39,380 nt of DNA from an uncultured Oscillospiraceae bacterium (GTDB lineage Bacteria > Bacillota > Clostridia > Oscillospirales > Ruminococcaceae). Under the pieces are notes generated by a model. The model worked only from the letters and a program-made list of their open reading frames with translations, made no database searches and was not told the DNA's origin. The first letter of the stretch is position 1. Each line of letters begins with the position of its first letter. The position numbers and the translations under genes are program-made. Shown in pieces: positions 15,542 through 22,987 of the stretch. The stretch spans positions 1-39,380 of the forward strand of contig CASEAH010000059.1 of NCBI GenBank assembly GCA_949285935.1, in the 5' to 3' direction.

Positions 15542-16902
15542 GGCTTTTCCTCCTTGAGGGGGTCTGTTTTCTCCCGGTTCTTTTGGCGGTAACGGGGAGC
15601 GGAACCGGACAGGTTCAGGGACATCATCCGCTCCATCACCAGCTCCAGCTTGTCCTTAAGCACATAGATGCAGGCATCCTCAGTGGAATGCCCCCGGACG
15701 ATATCCTCGGCCAGAGCACGGCAGGAGGGAGCTCCGCAGGAACCGCAGTCCAGGCCGTAAAGCTTTTTCTCGATCTCCTCCATCTGCCCCAGCATCTCCA
15801 TGGCCTTAAGGGGATTGGGATCCAGCCGCATCACCGGGCGGGGAGAAAGATCCTGGTCCCACTTGGCCTGGGGAGGGATCCGGTCCCCGATGTGGTTGCA
15901 GGAAACGGCCCGGTACCGGCCCAGCCGCTTCAGACGGGTGGCGGCCACATAAGGGTTCTCAATGTTGAGGACTCCCCCCACACAGCCGGCGGAGCAGGCG
16001 TTCAGTTCGATAAATTCCAGCCCATGGAGTTTTTCATCTTCCATGGCCTCCAGAATGCGGATGACATTCTCAATGCCGTCGGCGGCCAGGTATTTTTCGT
16101 GGAGCGTGGCGGCAGCTTCTCCGCCGCTGCGTCCCCAGTCGATGCCGATGCGCCCGGAATGGGACAGGGAACTGTCGGAGGCTCCGTCCCGGTTCATGGC
16201 GGACAGCAGACGGGGATAGACCTCCGAAACCGAAACCACCAGATCGATGTCGCTGTGCCCCGAGCCTAAAGGGCTTTTGGCAGCGGTGACCTTGGCAGGA
16301 CAGGGAGTGATGAAAATGGCGCCGATTTTTTCGGGAGACAGCCCCGTGCGCAGAGCGGCCCGGCGTTTTGCCATCCGGGCGGCCAGCTCCACCGGCGCAT
16401 GGAGAGGAAGCACATTTTCCAGAAGCTGGGGGAACCGGACCTGGATCAGCCGCAGCACCGCCGGGCAGGCGGAGGAGATGACAGTGCGGGGCAGCAGTCC
16501 CTCGCTCATCAGCTTCCGGGTAGCATCGGAAACCAGCTCTGCCGCCTGGGAAACCTCAAAAACATCGTCGAAGCCCATGGCGCGCAGTCCTTCCAGCACC
16601 GTATCCACATCGTCCAGGTTATGGAACTGGCCGTAAAGGGAGGGGGGAGGCAGGGCGATTTTGTATTGAAACCGGTCCCACTGGTCCAGATGATCCGTAA
16701 TGGCCCGTTTGGCATGGTGGGGGCAGACCCGGATGCATTCCCCGCAGTCGATGCACCGCTCCTTGAGGATGCGGGCCTTGCCGTCCCGCACCCGGATGGC
16801 TTCGGTGGGGCAGCGTTTGACGCAGGTGATGCAGCCCCGGCAGGATTCCCTGTCCAGGGTAACGGAATGGAAGTACCGCTCGCCTTTTCTTTCACCGCTC
16901 AT
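15538..16902 (-). CDS. HydS-like [FeFe]-hydrogenase-related Fe-S protein (putative sensory hydrogenase)
   Basis: A 454-residue protein with two ferredoxin [4Fe-4S] motifs CRGCITCVKRCP (21-32) and CIDCGECIRVCP (50-61), then an [FeFe]-hydrogenase large-subunit domain. Its H-cluster-type cysteines are in SSACPAV (Cys146), TPCPAK (Cys201) and NACSAGCVGG (Cys303, Cys307), followed by a further four-cysteine Fe-S domain CGSCGAPSC plus Cys411 (386-411). The Ala before Cys146, in place of the proton-relay cysteine of catalytic enzymes, matches what is described for sensory HydS proteins. No PAS domain is present. It is probably an H2 or redox sensor rather than a producer. Start and stop each overlap a neighbour by ATGA. 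Confidence 0.82.
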   Translation of the reverse strand: MSGERKGERYFHSVTLDRESCRGCITCVKRCPTEAIRVRDGKARILKERCIDCGECIRVCPHHAKRAITDHLDQWDRFQYKIALPPPSLYGQFHNLDDVDTVLEGLRAMGFDDVFEVSQAAELVSDATRKLMSEGLLPRTVISSACPAVLRLIQVRFPQLLENVLPLHAPVELAARMAKRRAALRTGLSPEKIGAIFITPCPAKVTAAKSPLGSGHSDIDLVVSVSEVYPRLLSAMNRDGASDSSLSHSGRIGIDWGRSGGEAAATLHEKYLAADGIENVIRILEAMEDEKLHGLEFIELNACSAGCVGGVLNIENPYVAATRLKRLGRYRAVSCNHIGDRIPPQAKWDQDLSPRPVMRLDPNPLKAMEMLGQMEEIEKKLYGLDCGSCGAPSCRALAEDIVRGHSTEDACIYVLKDKLELVMERMMSLNLSGSAPRYRQKNREKTDPLKEEKP

Positions 16903-17321
16903 AGGTTCACCTTCATGGTGACGGTGGTACCCACCCCCACCGTACTGTCAATTTCCATCTCGTCGGAATATTTTTTCATGTTGGGCAGACCCATTCCCGC
17001 GCCGAAGCCCAGGTTGCGCACCTGTTCGGTGGCGGTGGACCAGCCCTCCTCCATGGCCTTGGCCACGTCGGGGATTCCCGGACCCTGATCCCGGAGGACC
17101 ATGACCACCTGATGGGGGAAAATATCCACGTCGATCTCCCCGCCGCCGGCGTGGATGACCATGTTGATCTCCCCCTCGTACATGGAGATGGCCACCTTGC
17201 GGATGACCTCGGGGGAAAGCCCCAGCTTTTTGAGGGCGCTTTTGACGGCGCCGGAGGCCTCTCCTGCCCGGGTAAAATCATCCCCGGGAACGTGATATGT
17301 ATAATGCAGACTGTTACTCAT
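16899..17321 (-). CDS. RsbW/SpoIIAB-like ATP-binding protein (HATPase)
   Basis: A 140-residue GHKL ATPase-domain protein starting MSNSLHYTYHVPGDDF. N-box YEGEINMVIH (48-57), G1 box DQGPGIP (78-84) and G2 region GFGAGMGLPN (106-115) are intact, which is the anti-sigma-factor/serine kinase family layout. No sigma factor or STAS antagonist gene is nearby, so its partner could be one of the two DRTGG proteins or the HydS-like protein; this is inference. The start at 17321 is internal to a longer open frame and avoids a large overlap; it overlaps the upstream DRTGG gene by eight bases. Confidence 0.82.
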   Translation of the reverse strand: MSNSLHYTYHVPGDDFTRAGEASGAVKSALKKLGLSPEVIRKVAISMYEGEINMVIHAGGGEIDVDIFPHQVVMVLRDQGPGIPDVAKAMEEGWSTATEQVRNLGFGAGMGLPNMKKYSDEMEIDSTVGVGTTVTMKVNL

Positions 17322-17670
17322 GAATATGCAGTCCCCCTTTGAGTCCCGCCTGATACAGCAGCCCGCAGGCGGTAAACATCCGGTGGGTGGTAGCCATGAC
17401 GGCAATATTTTTGGAGCGGGCCAGCTCTACGATGGAGGGGTCGGGGACTTTGGCCCGGACAAAAATAACGCAGACCATATCCATCATTTCGGCGGTGCGG
17501 ACCACCTGCTGGTTCATCAGCCCGGTGAGCAGTACCGCCTGATCCTTGACGTAGGCCAGCACGTCGCTCATCATATCGCTGCCGCAGGCGGTATTGACGG
17601 TGGAATCCAGCAGATCTTCTCCGCAATAAAGCTCTGCGTCCAGGATCTCCTTGACCTGCCCAAGGGTCAT
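17314..17670 (-). CDS. DRTGG-domain protein, copy B (118 aa), head of the minus-strand operon
   Basis: Single DRTGG domain: MTLGQVKEILDAELYCGED, then TACGSDMMSDVLAYVKDQAVLLTGLMN, VRTAEMMDMVCVIFVRAK and SIVELARSKNIAVMATTHRMFTACGLLY. It is longer than copy A and keeps an N-terminal strand-helix. The ATG at 17670 has AAGGAG nine bases upstream and lies behind a clear promoter. First gene of an operon running DRTGG-B, HATPase, HydS-like, DRTGG-A and probably PHP, divergent from the hydrogenase structural genes. Function is unknown; a redox or nucleotide sensor is a guess from context. Confidence 0.82.
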   Translation of the reverse strand: MTLGQVKEILDAELYCGEDLLDSTVNTACGSDMMSDVLAYVKDQAVLLTGLMNQQVVRTAEMMDMVCVIFVRAKVPDPSIVELARSKNIAVMATTHRMFTACGLLYQAGLKGGLHIHE

Positions 17671-17720
17671 AAGAACACACTCCTTTTCCTGTATATAAGG
17701 GAGATTTTTATGTAATTTAC

Positions 17721-17749
17721 ATTATAACATTCAAAAAAACGAAAAACAA
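17721..17749 (-). promoter_or_regulatory. Promoter of the minus-strand hydrogenase-regulator operon
   Basis: Minus-strand -35 TTGTTT (17744-17749), 17-bp spacer, -10 TATAAT (17721-17726). About 50 bp upstream of the ATG at 17670. Confidence 0.78.
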
Positions 17750-17753
17750 TTGC

Positions 17754-17782
17754 TGGAAATGTCCAGAAGTAGATGATATAAT
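17754..17782 (+). promoter_or_regulatory. Promoter of the hnd hydrogenase operon
   Basis: -10 TATAAT (17777-17782) with a candidate -35 TGGAAA (17754-17759) at 17-bp spacing. The two divergent -35 boxes are only about 5 bp apart, so one regulator or polymerase competition could link both operons. I saw no clear Rex palindrome here. Confidence 0.62.
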
Positions 17783-17868
17783 GTTACCATAGCTGCGTCA
17801 GTCGCAGATGCAGTCCTATGCCGGTACCTGCGCTTTTCAGATCAACAGAAGAGGAGGACCCAATCACC

Positions 17869-18363
17869 ATGTCCAACAAGATCAGCAAGCTGCCGTTTAA
17901 GGGCACGGCCAACCAGGAACGGGAGCTTCATGAGGTTATTGCCAGAATGCGGAACCAGCAGGGCGCTCTGATGCCTATCCTCCAGGCTGCCCAGGGAATC
18001 TATGGCTACCTGCCCATTGAGGTGCAGCGGATCATTGCCGAAGACCTGGATGTGCCTCTGGAGGAAGTCTACGGGGTGGCCACTTTTTATTCCCAGTTTA
18101 CCCTCAACCCCAAGGGGGAGAACAAGATCTCCGTCTGCCTGGGTACCGCCTGCTATGTCAAGGGCTCGGGAGAAATTTTTGCCCGCCTTCAGGAGAAGCT
18201 GGGCATCGGCAACGGGGAGTGCACTGCAGACGGCAAATTTTCCCTGGAAGCGTGCCGGTGCATCGGTGCCTGCGGTCTGGCTCCCGTTATGACCATCAAT
18301 GACGAGGTTTACGGCCGGCTGGTGCCCGACGACGTGGACGAGATCCTGGCAAAATACCAGTAA
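17869..18363 (+). CDS. hndA: HndA / NuoE-like [2Fe-2S] subunit of NAD(P)-linked [FeFe] hydrogenase
   Basis: A 164-residue thioredoxin-like [2Fe-2S] protein with ligands Cys90, Cys95, Cys131 and Cys135 in VCLGTACYVKG and RCIGACG, and the NuoE helical start (GALMPILQAAQGIYGYLP). It transfers electrons in the multimeric hydrogenase between the NAD(P)H site and the Fe-S chain. The start ATG 17869 follows GAGGAGG; an upstream in-frame start at 17818 adds residues with no family match. First gene of the hnd operon, followed closely by an ATPase-domain gene. Confidence 0.93.
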   Translation: MSNKISKLPFKGTANQERELHEVIARMRNQQGALMPILQAAQGIYGYLPIEVQRIIAEDLDVPLEEVYGVATFYSQFTLNPKGENKISVCLGTACYVKGSGEIFARLQEKLGIGNGECTADGKFSLEACRCIGACGLAPVMTINDEVYGRLVPDDVDEILAKYQ

Positions 18364-18367
18364 GGCC

Positions 18368-18928
18368 ATGCAGGAGCTGTCTCTCAACGTCCTGGATATT
18401 GCCCAGAATTCGGTGCGGGCCGGGGCCGACCTGATCACCATCCTGGTGGCGGAGGAGCCGGAGCAGGATCGCATGACCATCACCATCGGCGACAACGGCT
18501 GCGGCATGAGTCCCCGGCAGGTGGAACAGGTCCAGGATCCCTTTTATACCACCCGCACCACCCGCAGGGTGGGCCTGGGTGTCCCTTTTTTCAAAATGGC
18601 GGCGGAGATGAGCGGCGGGAGCCTTTCCATCCAAAGCCGGGAGGGAGAGGGCACCGTGGTCACCGCCACTTTTGGCCTGGGGAACATCGACCGGATGCCC
18701 CTGGGAGATATCAGCGGCACCGTCGCCGCCCTGATCCAGTGCAACCCGTCCATTGATTTTGTTTATACCCGCAGGGTGGGAGACCGGTCCATGACCCTGG
18801 ATACCCGGGAATTCCGCCGGATCCTGGGGGATATTCCTCTGAACGCTCCGGAGGTGTCGGTTTTTATCCGGGAATACCTGGAAGAGAACACCGCCGGCCT
18901 GCTGGAGGGGGAGCCCGGAAACCCATAA
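18368..18928 (+). CDS. Histidine-kinase-like ATPase-domain protein in the hnd operon
   Basis: A 186-residue protein with a GHKL ATPase fold at residues 1-105: N-box LDIAQNSVRAGA (9-20), G1 box DNGCGM (42-47), and GLGVPFFKMAAE (69-80) as G2 region. The C-terminal 80 residues have no assignment. It has no dimerization/phosphoacceptor domain, so it is not a complete sensor kinase. A protein of this kind between hndA and hndB is common in Clostridia and Thermotogae (recalled), with no established role. Start ATG 18368 lies 4 bp after the hndA stop. With the RsbW-like gene across the divergent promoter it makes two ATPase-domain partners for one hydrogenase. Confidence 0.8.
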   Translation: MQELSLNVLDIAQNSVRAGADLITILVAEEPEQDRMTITIGDNGCGMSPRQVEQVQDPFYTTRTTRRVGLGVPFFKMAAEMSGGSLSIQSREGEGTVVTATFGLGNIDRMPLGDISGTVAALIQCNPSIDFVYTRRVGDRSMTLDTREFRRILGDIPLNAPEVSVFIREYLEENTAGLLEGEPGNP

Positions 18929-18973
18929 CAGCCGTTTTGATCAACAAGATCCATACATAGGGGGAGAATCACC

Positions 18974-19351
18974 ATGAAAAGTCTTGCCGAGCTTCAGAAG
19001 CTCAGAGAAGAAATGCAGGGTAAAATCGGCATCCGCCACGATGGGGACACCAGTATCCGCGTAGTGGTGGGAATGGCTACCTGCGGGATCGCCGCGGGAG
19101 CCCGTCCGGTCCTCCAGGCCTTCACCGAGGAAGTGGCCAAACGGGGACTCAACCATGTGGCGGTGGGCCAGACCGGCTGCATCGGCATCTGCCAGTATGA
19201 GCCGGTGGTGGAGATTTATGTCCCCGGCCAGGAAAAGGTCACCTACGTCAAGGTCACCCCGGACATGGTGCCTAAAATTGTTGCCCAGCACATTGTCAAC
19301 GGACAGCCCGTGAACGAATACACCATCGGCGCCGCCGGCGCCGTCAACTGA
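18974..19351 (+). CDS. hndB: HndB-like thioredoxin-fold [2Fe-2S] ferredoxin subunit
   Basis: A 125-residue protein with VGMATCGIAAGARPVL (Cys37) and GQTGCIGICQYEPVVEI (Cys69, Cys73), typical HndB stretches. Only three cysteines are present in the whole protein, although thioredoxin-like [2Fe-2S] proteins usually use four. The start ATG 18974 has GGGGGAGAA upstream. The subunit sits between the ATPase-domain protein and HndC, as in HndABCD of Desulfovibrio fructosivorans (recalled), and would take part in electron transfer in the cytoplasmic hydrogenase complex. Confidence 0.9.
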   Translation: MKSLAELQKLREEMQGKIGIRHDGDTSIRVVVGMATCGIAAGARPVLQAFTEEVAKRGLNHVAVGQTGCIGICQYEPVVEIYVPGQEKVTYVKVTPDMVPKIVAQHIVNGQPVNEYTIGAAGAVN

Positions 19352-19375
19352 ATTTGAGGGGAGGAGCCAAGGCCC

Positions 19376-21163
19376 ATGTATCGTTCCCATGTACTGGTGT
19401 GCGGAGGCACCGGGTGCACCTCGTCCGGAAGCGCCCGCATCATTTCCGCCTTTGAAAAAGAACTGGAGTCCGCCGGCCTTGCCGAAGAGGTAAAGGTCAT
19501 CCGTACCGGCTGCTTCGGCCTGTGCGCCCTGGGCCCCATTGTGGTGGTTTACCCGGAGGGCGCTTTCTACTCCATGGTCAAGCCGGAGGATGTACCGGAG
19601 ATCGTGGAAGAGCACCTGCTCAAGGGCCGCATCGTCAAACGCCTGCTCTACTCCGAGACAGTGGCGGAAAATTCCATCAAAAGCCTGGGAGAGACCCAGT
19701 TTTACAAAAAGCAGCTTCGGGTGGCCCTGCGCAACTGCGGCGTCATCAACCCGGAAGATATCAATGAATACATCGCCTATGACGGCTATATGGCCCTGGG
19801 CAAGGTCCTCACCGAAATGACCCCTGAGGACGTGATCAAATGCATCACGGATTCCGGACTGCGGGGCCGGGGCGGCGGCGGATTCCCCACCGGGCGCAAA
19901 TGGGCCTTTGCGGCGGCCCAGCCCAAGGGAGTCAAATATGTCTGCTGCAACGCTGACGAGGGCGACCCCGGCGCCTTTATGGACCGGTCGGTCCTGGAAG
20001 GCGACCCCCATGTGGTGCTGGAGGCCATGGCCATTGCCGGCTACGCCATCGGCGCGCAGCAGGGCTACATCTATGTCCGGGCCGAGTACCCCATCGCCGT
20101 GAAGCGGCTGGAGATCGCCATCCGGCAGGCCCGGGAACTGGGCCTTCTGGGCCAGAACATTTTCGGCACCGATTTCAGCTTTGACGTGGATATCCGGCTG
20201 GGCGCCGGCGCCTTTGTCTGCGGCGAGGAGACCGCACTGATGACCTCCATTGAGGGTCACCGGGGCGAGCCCCGTCCCCGTCCGCCCTTCCCGGCGGTCA
20301 AGGGCCTCTTCGGCAAGCCCACCGTCCTCAACAATGTGGAGACATACGCCAATATTCCACGGATCATCCTGAAAGGGGCCGACTGGTTTGCCTCCATGGG
20401 CACCGAAAAGAGCAAGGGCACCAAGGTGTTTGCCCTGGGCGGCAAGATCCACAACACCGGCCTGGTGGAGGTGCCCATGGGCACCACCCTCCGGGAGATC
20501 GTGGAGGAGATCGGCGGCGGCATCCCCGGCGGCAAAAAATTCAAGGCGGCCCAGACCGGCGGCCCCTCGGGCGGCTGCATCCCTGCGGAGCACCTGGATG
20601 TGCCCATCGACTACGACAACCTGATCGCCATCGGCTCCATGATGGGCTCCGGCGGCCTGATCGTCATGGATGAGGACACCTGCATGGTGGATATCGCCAA
20701 GTTCTTCCTGGAGTTTACGGTGGACGAAAGCTGCGGCAAGTGCACTCCCTGCCGGGTGGGCACCAAGCGGCTCTATGAGATGCTGGACAAGATCACCAAG
20801 GGCAAGGGTACCCTGGAGGACCTGGACCGGATGGAAGCCCTGTGCTATTACATCAAGGAAAACGCCCTCTGCGGCCTGGGTCAGACGGCCCCCAACCCGG
20901 TGCTGTCCACCCTGCGTTACTTCCGGGAGGAGTATCTGGCCCACATTGTGGATAAACGCTGCCCCGCCGGCGTCTGCAAGGCGCTGCTTACCATTCAGAT
21001 CCTTCCCGACAAATGCAAGGGCTGCACCCTCTGCGCCCGGAACTGCCCCACCGGGGCCATTACCGGCGAGCTGAAGAAGCCCCATGTCATCGACCCTGAC
21101 AAGTGTGTCAAGTGCGGCGTCTGCATGGAGAAGTGCCGCTTCGGCGCCATCGTCAAGAAGTAA
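19376..21163 (+). CDS. hndC: HndC / NuoF-like NAD(P)H- and FMN-binding subunit of the bifurcating hydrogenase
   Basis: A 595-residue flavoprotein. Residues 1-110 form a thioredoxin-like [2Fe-2S] domain (Cys9, Cys14, Cys46, Cys50). The NADH/FMN core holds RGRGGGGFPTGRKW (about 162-175) and CNADEGDPGAFMDR; the [4Fe-4S] motif SCGKCTPCRVGTKR is near 450; and two C-terminal ferredoxin motifs are CKGCTLCARNCPTGAI and CVKCGVCMEKCRFGAI. It is the site where electrons from NAD(P)H meet those from ferredoxin. Length and domain order equal HndC/HydB of electron-bifurcating hydrogenases. The start ATG 19376 follows GGGGAGGAGCC. Confidence 0.95.
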   Translation: MYRSHVLVCGGTGCTSSGSARIISAFEKELESAGLAEEVKVIRTGCFGLCALGPIVVVYPEGAFYSMVKPEDVPEIVEEHLLKGRIVKRLLYSETVAENSIKSLGETQFYKKQLRVALRNCGVINPEDINEYIAYDGYMALGKVLTEMTPEDVIKCITDSGLRGRGGGGFPTGRKWAFAAAQPKGVKYVCCNADEGDPGAFMDRSVLEGDPHVVLEAMAIAGYAIGAQQGYIYVRAEYPIAVKRLEIAIRQARELGLLGQNIFGTDFSFDVDIRLGAGAFVCGEETALMTSIEGHRGEPRPRPPFPAVKGLFGKPTVLNNVETYANIPRIILKGADWFASMGTEKSKGTKVFALGGKIHNTGLVEVPMGTTLREIVEEIGGGIPGGKKFKAAQTGGPSGGCIPAEHLDVPIDYDNLIAIGSMMGSGGLIVMDEDTCMVDIAKFFLEFTVDESCGKCTPCRVGTKRLYEMLDKITKGKGTLEDLDRMEALCYYIKENALCGLGQTAPNPVLSTLRYFREEYLAHIVDKRCPAGVCKALLTIQILPDKCKGCTLCARNCPTGAITGELKKPHVIDPDKCVKCGVCMEKCRFGAIVKK

Positions 21164-21177
21164 GGGAGGGCAATGAG

Positions 21178-22938
21178 ATGAAAATGGTAAACCTGAAGAT
21201 CAACAACATGCCCGTGTCCGTCCCCGAAGGCACCACCATTCTGGAGGCGGCGCGGCAGATCGGCGTCAATATCCCCACCCTGTGCTTCCTTAAGGACATC
21301 AACGAGATCGGCGCCTGCCGCATCTGTGTGGTGGAGGTCAAGGGCGCCCGGAGCCTGGTGGCCTCCTGCGTCTACCCGGTCTCCGAGGGGATGGAAGTGC
21401 AGACCAATTCCCCCAAGGTGATGGCTTCCCGGAAAACCACCCTGGAACTGATCCTTTCCACCCATAAGCGGGAATGCCTGTCCTGCGTGCGCTCCGGCAA
21501 GTGCGAGCTGCAGAAGCTGTGCAAGGACTTCGGCGTGGAGGACGAAAGCGTCTTTGACGGCGAGAATATCCGGTATGACTTTGACGACAGCGCCAAGCAT
21601 ATGTACCGGGACAACAACAAGTGCATCCTTTGCCGCCGGTGCGTGGCCGCCTGCCAGAAGTGGCAGTCGGTGGCGGTTATCGGCACCAACGACCGGGGCT
21701 TCCGTACCCACATCGGCTGCGCCTTTGATGCGGACCTGGGGGATGTAGCCTGCGTCTCCTGCGGACAGTGCATTGTGGTCTGCCCCACCGGCGCCATTGC
21801 GGAAAAGGACAACACCAAGGAAGTGTGGGCAGCCCTGAGCGATCCCTCCAAGCACGTGCTGGTCCAGACTGCGCCCTCCATCCGGGTCACCCTGGGCGAA
21901 GCCTTCGGCATGCCGGTGGGTACAAACGTCAAGGGCAAGATGGCAGCGGCCCTGCGGCGGCTGGGCTTTGACGGCGTTTTTGACACCGATATTGCCGCTG
22001 ACCTTACCATTGTGGAGGAGGCCAACGAATTCCTGGACCGGGTCAAGGAGGGGGGCGTCCTGCCCATGATTACCTCCTGCTCTCCCGGATGGGTCAAGTA
22101 CTGCGAGCATTATTACCCGGACTTTGTGGAGAATCTCTCCACCTGCAAGAGCCCGCAGCAGATGTTCGGCGCTCTGGCCAAGACCTGGTACGCCAAGAAA
22201 ATGGGCCTGGACCCCAAGGATATTTTTGTGGTCAGTATCATGCCCTGCACCGCCAAGAAGTTTGAGGTGGGCCGGGACGACCAGGACGCCGCAGGCTGTG
22301 CCGATGTGGACGTGGCCCTTACCACCCGGGAGCTTGCCCGGATGATCGACCGTGCGGGAATTGATTTTGTCAACCTCCCCGATGAGGACTTTGACGCGCC
22401 CCTGGGCACCTCCACCGGCGCGGCGGCCATCTTCGGCGCCACCGGCGGCGTTATGGAGGCCGCCCTGCGCACCGCCCGGGAGTGGATCACCGGCGAAAAC
22501 GCCGAAAATGTGGATTTTGTGGAGGTCCGCGGCACCGAGGGCATCAAAGAGGCCACCTACCAGGTGGGCCCCTACAGCCTCAATGTGGCGGTGGCTTCGG
22601 GACTGGCCAATGCCAAAAAGCTGCTGGACAGCGTCCGCAGCGGGGAAAAGACCTATCACTTCATCGAGATCATGGGCTGCCCCGGCGGCTGCGTCAACGG
22701 CGGCGGACAGCCGGTACAGCCGGCCAGCGTCCGCAACTGGATCGACCTGAAGGGCCTGCGGGCTGCCGCCCTCTATGAGGAGGACCGGGACCTGCCCCTG
22801 CGCAAATCCAACGAAAATCCGGTGCTCAAGGAGATTTACGCCACCTTCTTCAAAAAGCCCGGAAGCCATATTGCCCATCAGATCCTGCATACTTCCTACC
22901 GCAAGCGGGACCGCTACTTCAACAAGGAAATCAAATAA
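21178..22938 (+). CDS. hndD: HndD / HydA [FeFe] hydrogenase catalytic subunit
   Basis: A 586-residue catalytic subunit. N-terminal [2Fe-2S] ferredoxin (about 1-78), His-Cys motif HKRECLSCVRSGKC (96-109), two [4Fe-4S] motifs (CILCRRCVAAC from 149; CVSCGQCIVVCP from 192), then the H-cluster domain with L1 TSCSPGW (299-305), L2 MPCTAKKFE (355-363) and L3 MGCPGGCVNGGGQP (from 499; Cys501, Cys505). It evolves or oxidises H2, coupled to ferredoxin and NAD(P)H by HndC. L1 has Ser302 where TSCCPxW enzymes have the second Cys, which I believe is common in HndD-type sequences. Start ATG 21178 has GGGAGGG upstream; longer in-frame starts overlap hndC. Confidence 0.95.
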   Translation: MKMVNLKINNMPVSVPEGTTILEAARQIGVNIPTLCFLKDINEIGACRICVVEVKGARSLVASCVYPVSEGMEVQTNSPKVMASRKTTLELILSTHKRECLSCVRSGKCELQKLCKDFGVEDESVFDGENIRYDFDDSAKHMYRDNNKCILCRRCVAACQKWQSVAVIGTNDRGFRTHIGCAFDADLGDVACVSCGQCIVVCPTGAIAEKDNTKEVWAALSDPSKHVLVQTAPSIRVTLGEAFGMPVGTNVKGKMAAALRRLGFDGVFDTDIAADLTIVEEANEFLDRVKEGGVLPMITSCSPGWVKYCEHYYPDFVENLSTCKSPQQMFGALAKTWYAKKMGLDPKDIFVVSIMPCTAKKFEVGRDDQDAAGCADVDVALTTRELARMIDRAGIDFVNLPDEDFDAPLGTSTGAAAIFGATGGVMEAALRTAREWITGENAENVDFVEVRGTEGIKEATYQVGPYSLNVAVASGLANAKKLLDSVRSGEKTYHFIEIMGCPGGCVNGGGQPVQPASVRNWIDLKGLRAAALYEEDRDLPLRKSNENPVLKEIYATFFKKPGSHIAHQILHTSYRKRDRYFNKEIK

Positions 22939-22953
22939 CCCCCTGTGCTTTAA

Positions 22954-22987
22954 AGCGCCCCGGCAGGTATGTTCCTGCCGGGGCGCT
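22954..22987 (+). terminator. Hairpin after the hnd operon
   Basis: A perfect 14-bp stem AGCGCCCCGGCAGG (22954-22967) / CCTGCCGGGGCGCT (22974-22987) with a TATGTT loop. No T-run follows, so it may be a weak terminator or a 3'-end stabiliser. Confidence 0.65.

Noticed and set aside
17671-17868. Rex-type redox operator expected for a hydrogenase promoter
   Set aside because: No TTGTTAA-N4-TTAACAA-like palindrome is present; the AT-rich words found do not form a symmetric site.
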